Assembly: GCF_006265225.1 (NCBI RefSeq)
Contig: NZ_VDCS01000014.1
Coordinates: 1 to 64,000 of the forward strand
Source: Allotamlana fucoidanivorans
Lineage (GTDB): Bacteria > Bacteroidota > Bacteroidia > Flavobacteriales > Flavobacteriaceae
Reading direction: 5' to 3'
DNA: 64,000 nt
Positions 16,961-24,594 of the stretch are shown here, one piece after another. Made by a program: the position numbers and the translations under genes. The notes under the pieces are model-generated. The model worked only from the letters and a program-made list of their open reading frames with translations, was not told the origin of the DNA and did no database searches. Within the stretch, counting starts at the first letter, position 1. The number at the start of each line of letters is the position of its first letter.

Positions 16961-18805
16961 TTAATTATAACAACGCACTTCAAAAAGCTTTACGTTTTTA
17001 GCTCCATAGGTCTCATGACATGTAATTCTAAAGGCGGTTATTTCCACTTGTTCAAAATTGAATTTTATCAATCTTTTTTGATTGTTATCTTGAGTACCAT
17101 AATCCACCCATTCCCCATCTATTTTTAACTCTAGACTTACAGACTTTAAAAGTTCGGGAGGAATTATTGTAGTATAAGCTTGATTTTCTCTGGTGTTTTT
17201 TAGCATCATGATGTTCTTTTTAACATTTGTATCGCACTTAATCTCAACAGATTTTAAGGCAATAGGGTTATGCCACTCAAAAACCACTTCAGCGTTTAAA
17301 CCATTTGATTGCCAGTGATGTGTTTCTCCTAATTCATCTCGAGGTACGCCATCAACTAGCAAGTTTACATCTCCAGACGATATAGATGATGCATAAATTT
17401 TATCAGCCGTTTTGGCCAAATCTAAAGCATCATTAGCGGGTCTTTCGGGGATGTAGGCATCATCTCTTAATAGCTGTTCTTGTAACTCCACAATATGCTG
17501 ATTGGCAATAGTTCTTGGATTTACATTCTTTTTGATACAAAGCGCAGCAGCAGTACCAACCGCTTGCCCCATAACCGCGCAAGTTCCCATAACACGGGAT
17601 GAGGATAAAGCTACATGGGTTTGACTTACATTTCTACCAGCAAAAAGCAGGTTAGTAATATTTTTAGAGTACAAGGATTTAAATGGAATTTGATAAACTT
17701 TTTCAAAATGCTCATGCCAAAAACTTGGGGGCTCAGCCAAATTTTCTATACCTCCAGGATTATGTTCATCTAAAGGCCAACCACCAAAGGCTACCGCATC
17801 TTCATGTATTTTATGATTTATTTGATCTGGTTCAGAAAGTATATAATCGCCCATGAAGCGACGAGATTCTCGTCTTCCTGGTAAAGACCCAACCCAATCT
17901 AAAACAAAAGTATCAGCTTCAGGAAACTTTCCTGAGTTTTTAACATAATCCCAAACGCCATAAGCAAAGCCCATTAATCGATGCATATCAACTTCTGCAT
18001 CAGCAATTATATCGTCATTACTACCTACTTCTACCCACCAAAATCCTTCAACAAATGGAATTATTTTTCGGTCTGGATGTGTTTTATCAGCATCAAACTT
18101 AATAGAAAATGGCGGGGCTTTATAGGGCATAGGTTTTCCCATATCTTTTGAAGATAAAAGAATTGTAGCTCCCATTTGCCATCCGTCTGGTTCATCAGGC
18201 GCATATTTTTCGTTAAACTCTTCTTTTCCTTCTCTTCCTGTTCTATAAATTGCTCCAGCAGTTGCAGCCATTAGGCCATCACCAGAACAATCAATAACCT
18301 GTTCTCCTTGAATAGTTAACAACGTTTCTGTAGATAATTGCCAGCATAAAACGGATTCTATGGTAGAATCAACCGTTATGGCACGAACACATTGTGTATT
18401 TAAAATCAAGGTGATATTGGGCTCCCGTGTAACAAAATCATACAATACATGATCCCAAACAGTAAATGAATGTTGTTCGTTATAAAAACGGTTCAGTAAT
18501 AAAATTTCTTCTAAAATACCTGTTTCTCGTTCAGGCAAGCCGCTCTTAAGCTTGGTAACACCATGTACTATAACACGTATTTCACTAGAGGCGTTGCCGC
18601 CTAATACAGGACGGTCTTGAACTAAAACCACACGAGATCCATTTCTAGCCGCCGCAACAGCTGCACAAATTCCTGCCATTCCTCCTCCTATTACAACAAC
18701 CTGCGTGATTATTGCTTTATCTCTTTTGGGCGTGCGCTTTTCGTCACTTCCCATTTGTATCCAATTGTCAGAAGAACGATCGGTAAGATCAACTATGTGT
18801 TTCAT
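16961..18805 (-). CDS. FAD-dependent oxidoreductase, cytoplasmic paralog
   Basis: The 614-residue protein has an N-terminal dinucleotide-binding motif (VVVIGGGMAG, residues 37-45) followed by the FAD-family stretch with QDRPVLGGNASSEIRV. This places it in the FAD_oxidored group of PUL-associated flavoenzymes. The central part carries DCSGDG and GRNVSQTHVA, which contact FAD in this family. The last about 110 residues (after about 500) form a second, discoidin-like beta domain (IKCDTNVKKNIMM, ending KNVKLFEVRCY). There is no signal peptide. It is a close full-length paralog of the Tat-exported protein at 19967-21889, with one small gene between them. The substrate is unknown; sugar oxidation or oxidative deglycosylation are possibilities. 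Confidence 0.85.
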   Translation of the reverse strand: MKHIVDLTDRSSDNWIQMGSDEKRTPKRDKAIITQVVVIGGGMAGICAAVAAARNGSRVVLVQDRPVLGGNASSEIRVIVHGVTKLKSGLPERETGILEEILLLNRFYNEQHSFTVWDHVLYDFVTREPNITLILNTQCVRAITVDSTIESVLCWQLSTETLLTIQGEQVIDCSGDGLMAATAGAIYRTGREGKEEFNEKYAPDEPDGWQMGATILLSSKDMGKPMPYKAPPFSIKFDADKTHPDRKIIPFVEGFWWVEVGSNDDIIADAEVDMHRLMGFAYGVWDYVKNSGKFPEADTFVLDWVGSLPGRRESRRFMGDYILSEPDQINHKIHEDAVAFGGWPLDEHNPGGIENLAEPPSFWHEHFEKVYQIPFKSLYSKNITNLLFAGRNVSQTHVALSSSRVMGTCAVMGQAVGTAAALCIKKNVNPRTIANQHIVELQEQLLRDDAYIPERPANDALDLAKTADKIYASSISSGDVNLLVDGVPRDELGETHHWQSNGLNAEVVFEWHNPIALKSVEIKCDTNVKKNIMMLKNTRENQAYTTIIPPELLKSVSLELKIDGEWVDYGTQDNNQKRLIKFNFEQVEITAFRITCHETYGAKNVKLFEVRCYN

Positions 18806-18836
18806 ATAAATTAAGTTGTGTTAGTTTAAAAAAAGA

Positions 18837-19964
18837 TTACAAACGACTTTGATATTTCTCATAAAATTTATCTACCCTTGCTTGCTGTGTTGGGGTTAGT
18901 GATTTGGTTTTTAAAACCCAATACGCCTTTCTCGCTTTTAAAAAATCTTCATCTAAGAGTTGTATTGCTGTTTCAATAACAGACGCTGAATTTTTATTTT
19001 TAAGTTCCAATAAATCTAATAGTGCTGCCACTTCTTGATAAGAATCTACTTGTGTTAATTGCTTACCAAAATTATCTAAGTATGCTTTTTCAATACTATA
19101 GTCGGTATCTACTAAAGATTTTATTGCGGCTAACCTATGTATTTTACCCCCTTCAAAAAATAAACGATTTACAGCGTAGAAATAATTTTCTTGAAGAGCC
19201 TTATCTACATATTTGAATGCTGAATTTGTCAAAGAAGGGGTTTTTAAAACTTTTTTTATTACCGTATTTAGAACTTCTTTTGAATAGATGTTTCTATTGA
19301 TTAATTCTTTTAAAGCGATATGAAAATAGGTGTTATTCTCATTTAGAATAAACATTTTCAACTGTTCTAAAGAAACCGATTTCCCTGTCTGATTTTTTAT
19401 TATAGACACCACTTCTCCATTAGCCCAATGCCATAAAGTAAAACAGGTTAAGGCCGCACCACGTACCGTATCTTTGTCGTCAAGTTCTAACGCTGTTGCA
19501 CCAGAAAGGGCATCAACTCCTTCTTCACCATGTTCATCTGGAGCAGTTAAAATGTCATCATAGTAAACATCTTTAAAAGGCGAATTGTCATCGGCCAAAA
19601 TATAGTTTAGTTTTTCATAATCTTGAGGTTCAAATAGATCTGCTTCATACTTTTCTAAGGTTTTTCCAGCCTCCAGCTCATACCTTTCATATACTCCAAT
19701 ATTATTCCAAAACAGCTTAACGGGTATTATTTTACACACCTCTTCTAAACAAATAACCGAAAACACATTCATGCTATACCCAACAGGTAATCCCGCCTCA
19801 TTTTGCCTTTCAGTTAAAATAGCTCTAACAGAATCTTCTTCTCCTGGGTGTTTAATAACTACCTCATGATTAATAGTCTTAAATGTATTTTGATGACTCT
19901 TCATATTGCTTAACAATAAAAAAGAGAGTATTAACCACCCGTATGTTTTTAAAGATTTAAGCAT
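18837..19964 (-). CDS. Exported FMN-bind-like protein with DALSGAT motif, between two FAD oxidoreductases
   Basis: From the ATG at 19964 the protein has about 375 residues; a TTG at 19979 inside the upstream gene is less likely. It has a hydrophobic N-terminal segment (about 6-20), so it is exported or membrane-anchored. Residues about 45-190 resemble an FMN-bind domain. They end in DALSGAT (151-157), which matches the D-x-x-S-G-A-T pattern whose Thr receives FMN covalently from ApbE in NqrC/RnfG-type proteins. Residues 190-375 look like alpha-helical repeats. Two Cys lie at CLEEVC (about 72-77). It starts 2 nt after the upstream Tat FAD oxidoreductase stop and precedes the cytoplasmic paralog. 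An electron-transfer partner is inferred; the family call is tentative. Confidence 0.6.
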   Translation of the reverse strand: MLKSLKTYGWLILSFLLLSNMKSHQNTFKTINHEVVIKHPGEEDSVRAILTERQNEAGLPVGYSMNVFSVICLEEVCKIIPVKLFWNNIGVYERYELEAGKTLEKYEADLFEPQDYEKLNYILADDNSPFKDVYYDDILTAPDEHGEEGVDALSGATALELDDKDTVRGAALTCFTLWHWANGEVVSIIKNQTGKSVSLEQLKMFILNENNTYFHIALKELINRNIYSKEVLNTVIKKVLKTPSLTNSAFKYVDKALQENYFYAVNRLFFEGGKIHRLAAIKSLVDTDYSIEKAYLDNFGKQLTQVDSYQEVAALLDLLELKNKNSASVIETAIQLLDEDFLKARKAYWVLKTKSLTPTQQARVDKFYEKYQSRL

Positions 19965-19966
19965 AG

Positions 19967-21889
19967 TTAAGCATAACAACGTACTTCAAAAAGTTTTACG
20001 TTTTTTGCACCGTAAGTAGCAGTCATGTTTATTTTGATTGCAGATACTTTTGTAGAATTAAAACTAAACTTAATAAGCCGTGTTTTGTTTTCAGAAATTT
20101 CTCCAAGATTAACCCAAGCACCATCAACACGTCCTTGAAGTTGTAACGATTTTAACATCTCTTTTGGCACACTATTGCCATATAAATCGTCATTTTTACT
20201 ATCTTTTCGCATCATAATGTTTCGCTTCACATTAGTATCGCATTTTAATTCAACCTTTGTTAAATTAACAGGGGTTTCCCATTCTAATTGAACATGTGCC
20301 CCCAACCCTTCTGATTGCCAATGATTAATAGTACTATCAATATCTCTAGACATACCATTGGTTAAATTTTTAACATCACCTGTCGTGGTAGTTGACGCAA
20401 ATATGAGGCTCGCCTGTCTTGCTAAATCCAACGGGTCTTTCGCAGGTCTATTGGGTATAAAAGCATCGTCTCTTAGTAACTGCTCTTGTAATGCATTGAT
20501 ATGTTTCTGCGCTACTTCACGAGGTAAAATACGGTTCTTATTGCAAATACTTGCGGCAGTACCCACGGCTTGCCCTTGAAGCGCACAGGTTGCCATGATT
20601 CTTGATGATGATAATGCAATGTGCGTTTGACTCACATTTCTACCAGCAAACATTAAATTTGAAATGTTCTTAGAGTACAAACTTCTAAATGGGAACTCAT
20701 AAATCTTTTCAAAATGATAGTGAAAATAACTAGGAGGTTCTGAAATATTTTCAATACCTCCTGGATTGTGTTCATCTAAAGACCAACCTCCAAAAGCCAC
20801 GGCATCCTCAAAATGTTTATGCCCTGTCATATCTTTTTCAGACATGATATAATCTCCAATAAATCTGCGCGATTCACGACGTGCAGGCAATGAACCTACC
20901 CAATCTAATGCAAGATTTTCCGCTTCTGGAAAATGACCTGAATTTTTTATATAATCCCAAACACCATGCAAATATCCCATAAGCTTATGTCGATTTTTTT
21001 CTGCATCGGCAATGATATCATCATCACTTCCTATTTCAATCCACCAGATACCATCTTGAAATCCTGCAAATTTTCGTCGAGGGCTAGCGCCTTCATGCGA
21101 ATACTTAATGGCATATGATGGCGGAGAATATTTCATAGGTCTTCCCATATCTTTAGAGGACATTAACAAGGTAGCTCCCATTTGCCATCCATCGGGTTCA
21201 TCTGGCGCATAAGTTTCATTAAATTCAGCTTTCCCTTCACGACCTGTTCTGTATTCTGCACCAGCCGTAGCTGCCAACAAGCCATCCCCTGAACAATCAA
21301 TAAAAATGGGCGCATTAATAGTAATTAATTTTTCAGTTGTAGCCTGCCAGCATAATGCCGATTTAATAGTATTCCCCTCCATTACGGCCTCAATAGCTTG
21401 TGTATTGAGCATTAAAGTTAAGTTTGGTTCGCGTACCACAAAATCATACATAACATGATCAAATACAGGAAACGATTCTTGTTCATTTTCAAATCGATTA
21501 TGCAACAGTATTTCTTCTATTATACCTGTTTCACGTTCTGCTTTGCCCTTAATATTATTTACACCATTTAAATGCACCCGCATTTCACTAGACGCATTTC
21601 CACCCAAAACAGGTCTATCTTGTACTAAAACTGTTTTAGAGCCGTTTCTGGCTGCTGCTACAGCCGCACAAATTCCTGCTGCGCCTCCACCTATAACAGC
21701 CACATCAAATCCCACCGTTTCTTTTCTATTAGGCATGCCTGATTTTCCAGTTCCTAAGTGATACCATTTATCTTTATCCTTGTCATAAGCCATACTTTGT
21801 GAACTTCCACAAGATGTGGTTACCATTGGTATAACTCCAGCAGCAATTGCTGCTTTTGATCCTTTTTTAAAAAACTCTCTTCTTTTCAT
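19967..21889 (-). CDS. FAD-dependent oxidoreductase, Tat-exported lipoprotein paralog
   Basis: This 640-residue protein begins MKRREFFKKG, a twin-arginine signal, and continues to a lipobox-like TTSC (Cys27). It is therefore predicted to be folded with FAD in the cytoplasm and exported as a lipoprotein. The dinucleotide motif VAVIGGGAAG lies at residues 63-72, followed by the same PVLGGNASSE stretch, DCSGDG and GRNVSQTHIA as in its paralog at 16961-18805. A C-terminal discoidin-like domain (after about 525) ends KNVKLFEVRCYA. Gene order is sulfatase, this gene, FMN-bind-like gene, cytoplasmic paralog. It may oxidise sugar residues outside the cytoplasm and pass electrons to the neighbour. The reaction is unknown. 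Confidence 0.85.
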   Translation of the reverse strand: MKRREFFKKGSKAAIAAGVIPMVTTSCGSSQSMAYDKDKDKWYHLGTGKSGMPNRKETVGFDVAVIGGGAAGICAAVAAARNGSKTVLVQDRPVLGGNASSEMRVHLNGVNNIKGKAERETGIIEEILLHNRFENEQESFPVFDHVMYDFVVREPNLTLMLNTQAIEAVMEGNTIKSALCWQATTEKLITINAPIFIDCSGDGLLAATAGAEYRTGREGKAEFNETYAPDEPDGWQMGATLLMSSKDMGRPMKYSPPSYAIKYSHEGASPRRKFAGFQDGIWWIEIGSDDDIIADAEKNRHKLMGYLHGVWDYIKNSGHFPEAENLALDWVGSLPARRESRRFIGDYIMSEKDMTGHKHFEDAVAFGGWSLDEHNPGGIENISEPPSYFHYHFEKIYEFPFRSLYSKNISNLMFAGRNVSQTHIALSSSRIMATCALQGQAVGTAASICNKNRILPREVAQKHINALQEQLLRDDAFIPNRPAKDPLDLARQASLIFASTTTTGDVKNLTNGMSRDIDSTINHWQSEGLGAHVQLEWETPVNLTKVELKCDTNVKRNIMMRKDSKNDDLYGNSVPKEMLKSLQLQGRVDGAWVNLGEISENKTRLIKFSFNSTKVSAIKINMTATYGAKNVKLFEVRCYA

Positions 21890-21912
21890 GGTTCTTATTC
21901 GTTTAGTGGGTG

Positions 21913-23565
21913 TTATTGTACTATTTCAGGTGTGTGTCCTTTCCAGCCTTTGTTAAATTCAACCAGTAATTTATTTACTAATTCTGGTTCTTCATCGGCA
22001 ATATTTTTAGACTCGTGAGGGTCTTTCAAATGATTATACAGTTCTAAATAAACGGGAGCTTTATCTGGATGTATTCTATCTTTCCATACTATAAACCTAT
22101 AGTTCTCTGTACGCATGGCATAGCCCATTAAGTCATTTTCAAAAAGATTTCTATCCCATTTTTTGCCTTGCTGTGCTATAATGCGTTCTTCCACTTCCTC
22201 AAGTAATGGTCCGAAGTACGTTTCTCGCATTGCAGGTCTTATAGGAAAAGCTCCCCACTCCCTTAATGCCGGTGATGGAAATTGACTAAACACAGCATTT
22301 TTCCATGCTATTTCTGGATTTTCAATTAATGCTTTAAAGCTTGTTCCTTCCACATGATCTGGTATTTCTAAACCTGTTAAATCAGCAAGTGTTGGATACA
22401 TATCTATTAACTCTACTAAAGCATTTGTGGCTTTACCTTGCGTGTTTTTTGGCATATTGGGTATCCAGATCATCATAGGCACACGTGTAGCAATTTCATA
22501 ATTTGTGGCTTTACCCCAAATGCCCATATCGCCTAAATGCCAACCATGATCACTCCACAAAATAATGATAGTATTATCTCTTACACCTGCCTCATCCAAT
22601 GCTTCAATCATTTTACCTATTTGAGCATCAACATAGCTAACACAAGCCAAATAAGCATGCTTTAATGTAATAGCCAGTTCATGATCTATGGGGCCTTTTT
22701 TAGGAATACCACTCCGTACGCGCAACTCAAAAGAAGGATGTAAGCCCATTTGAGAACCATTTAATGGCATGGTATCTTGTGGTGTGATTTTTATATGAGA
22801 CCTATCATATAAATCCCAATACTTTTTTGGAGCTACCCAATTAAGGTGAGGCTTATTAAAACCCAACCCCAAAAAGAAAGGTTTATCATTTTTTGCCACT
22901 AACTCTTTCAAGGTTGCAATAGCCAGCTCGGTGTTATATCCATCACTATAGGTATTATCAGGAACGTCAGCACATTCATAAGCTTGCCCCATAGCTAATC
23001 CATATTTAGCCACATCACCATATTTTTTAATCATGGCTTTTCGCGTTTCATTCCGCTCCTTAATGTTTTTTTCTAAAGCAAACCCCACAGGTTCTTTAAT
23101 ACCTCTAAGGGTCATGCTATCAACAGCAGGTAATCGGCTCCAAGATTTTTCATCATCTAAATCACCGTGATGAAAAATTTTTCCCATATAAACCGTTTCA
23201 TATCCATTATTTTTAAAATGCTGTGGCAGTGTTATTACATCTGGGTTAACCTCTCTAAACTTTATATAGTTATGAAATACACCACTGGATTCTGGACGAA
23301 TTCCAGTTAACAAACTTGCTCTCGAAGGGCCACAAATAGCTTGTTGGCAGTAGGCACGATTAAACTGTAACCCCTGACTTGCCAATTTATCCATATTAGG
23401 AGACATTGCTATCTCTGAACCATAAGACCCCAATTCAGGGCGCAAATCATCTATGCCAATGAATAAAATATTTGGTTGCTTCGATTGTTGAATTATGGGC
23501 TCTTCAAAATTTTTACAGCTAAAACATAAGACAAAAACAATACATATAACTTGGGTAGTGCTCAT
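21913..23565 (-). CDS. Formylglycine-dependent sulfatase (S1, iduronate-2-sulfatase-like), lipoprotein
   Basis: Start chosen at the ATG 23565, because the frame upstream begins with a TTG (23604) and this ATG gives a normal lipoprotein signal ending in CFSC. It encodes about 550 residues with IDD near the N-terminus and the maturation motif CGPSR (Cys about 78 of the mature frame). WSDHGWHLGD and the C-terminal HPDKAPVYLELYNH region follow. It is paralogous to the sulfatase at 11966-13621 along its whole length, although the maturation motif differs (CGPSR against CSPSR). It heads the group sulfatase, Tat FAD oxidoreductase, FMN-bind-like protein and cytoplasmic FAD oxidoreductase. A half-site pair (23630/23651) lies 65-93 nt upstream. 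The sulfate position it removes is unknown. Confidence 0.93.
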   Translation of the reverse strand: MSTTQVICIVFVLCFSCKNFEEPIIQQSKQPNILFIGIDDLRPELGSYGSEIAMSPNMDKLASQGLQFNRAYCQQAICGPSRASLLTGIRPESSGVFHNYIKFREVNPDVITLPQHFKNNGYETVYMGKIFHHGDLDDEKSWSRLPAVDSMTLRGIKEPVGFALEKNIKERNETRKAMIKKYGDVAKYGLAMGQAYECADVPDNTYSDGYNTELAIATLKELVAKNDKPFFLGLGFNKPHLNWVAPKKYWDLYDRSHIKITPQDTMPLNGSQMGLHPSFELRVRSGIPKKGPIDHELAITLKHAYLACVSYVDAQIGKMIEALDEAGVRDNTIIILWSDHGWHLGDMGIWGKATNYEIATRVPMMIWIPNMPKNTQGKATNALVELIDMYPTLADLTGLEIPDHVEGTSFKALIENPEIAWKNAVFSQFPSPALREWGAFPIRPAMRETYFGPLLEEVEERIIAQQGKKWDRNLFENDLMGYAMRTENYRFIVWKDRIHPDKAPVYLELYNHLKDPHESKNIADEEPELVNKLLVEFNKGWKGHTPEIVQ

Positions 23566-23629
23566 TAGATAAATGGATTCAATATTGACTTTAAAATTCG
23601 TCAATAACCAGAAATTTCACATGCTCACA

Positions 23630-23658
23630 TTTATCTAACCTTTGTAATATATTACCTG
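23630..23658 (-). promoter_or_regulatory. Candidate AraC-type operator upstream of sulfatase and flavoprotein operon
   Basis: Plus-strand half-sites TTTATCTA (23630-23637) and ATTACCTG (23651-23658) lie 21 nt apart, 65-93 nt upstream of the ATG at 23565. The distance to the start codon is the same as in the leader of the T9SS sulfatase (38036-38064 to 37971). Confidence 0.55.
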
Positions 23659-23678
23659 TATTTAATAGAATTTGTTGA

Positions 23679-24590
23679 TTACTTTTTCTTCCAAACCCGA
23701 ATATAATCAACATACATGGTTGTAGGCATGCCTTTCAATTGTTTTTTGGCTTCTTCATCAACCAGAGGATTTACAGCCCTATTAGCATTATTAGAGAATT
23801 TCACAAAGGGTCTGCGTAAGCCCAAAGAAGCTGTAACATGCATTGGTCTATACCAATAAGTATTGGGTTTACTTCCTATTTTTTCGCCATCAACATACCA
23901 AATAATCTCTTTTTCATTGACTTCACAACCGTAAATATGATAGTTTTTACTAGGATCATCAGATAACCTAAACTTATTTAATTGGGCCTCTGGATACTTT
24001 TTGGGTCTATACCAAACGCCTTTTCCGTTTTCTTTCTTAACCAAATGAAGGTTGTGATCTGAATCCATAATGTCATCTTGATGTCCTTTATGCCAATCGA
24101 ATTGTTGTAATTCTACAACATCAATTTCGCAGTAAATCACTTCTCCATCAGCCACGTCTCTATCAAAATCACTGTAAAGCCAAAACGAAGGACAAACGCC
24201 ATAACCATTTTTAGGTCCAGAAACCGCTATTGCCGCCCCTTTTATTCTTGCTTCTACATAGCCCGTTGTGAAAGTGGCTTTCGATTTTAAAATTCCTGAT
24301 TTAAAATACGTGCCATCATCAGATTCATTATCCGCATTATGCTGCATTGTTAAAGCTGCTACACCATTCTCAATTTTAGCATTGGCATTATTATTCCATT
24401 TCCAACCTGTAGTATTAGGCAACTTATCCTCTTTGTACCATTTACCCCAATCTAACTTGGCTCCATCAAACTCATCAGACAAACTCTTAACCAATTGCCA
24501 TGAGTCACTAGGATTTGAAGTTTTAACAGGTACTTGCCCATGCACTGGAACAAATACCACTAAAACTAATAGGGCTATCAGTTTATTCAT
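23679..24590 (-). CDS. GH16 endo-hydrolase, kappa-carrageenase-like
   Basis: A 303-residue secreted GH16 enzyme with a signal peptide (about 1-19, ending VHG). The beta-bulge catalytic motif is EIDVVE, with nucleophile E155, D157 and acid/base E160. The YFKSGILKSKATFTTGYVEARIKG core and the C-terminal MYVDYIRVWKKK are typical of GH16. The EIDVVEL wording and the W-rich NNNANAKIENGVAALTMQHN region look like kappa-carrageenases (subfamily GH16_17), which cut the beta-1,4 bond of kappa-carrageenan. There is no lipobox and no T9SS domain, so it may be periplasmic or released. It lies 4 nt after the clan GH-A hydrolase, in one operon. The subfamily is my judgement. Confidence 0.82.
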   Translation of the reverse strand: MNKLIALLVLVVFVPVHGQVPVKTSNPSDSWQLVKSLSDEFDGAKLDWGKWYKEDKLPNTTGWKWNNNANAKIENGVAALTMQHNADNESDDGTYFKSGILKSKATFTTGYVEARIKGAAIAVSGPKNGYGVCPSFWLYSDFDRDVADGEVIYCEIDVVELQQFDWHKGHQDDIMDSDHNLHLVKKENGKGVWYRPKKYPEAQLNKFRLSDDPSKNYHIYGCEVNEKEIIWYVDGEKIGSKPNTYWYRPMHVTASLGLRRPFVKFSNNANRAVNPLVDEEAKKQLKGMPTTMYVDYIRVWKKK

Positions 24591-24594
24591 GGCA

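Noticed and set aside
23566-23604. TTG start for the sulfatase at 21913-23565
   Set aside because: It would put an extra hydrophilic stretch before the signal peptide; the ATG at 23565 gives a normal lipoprotein signal.
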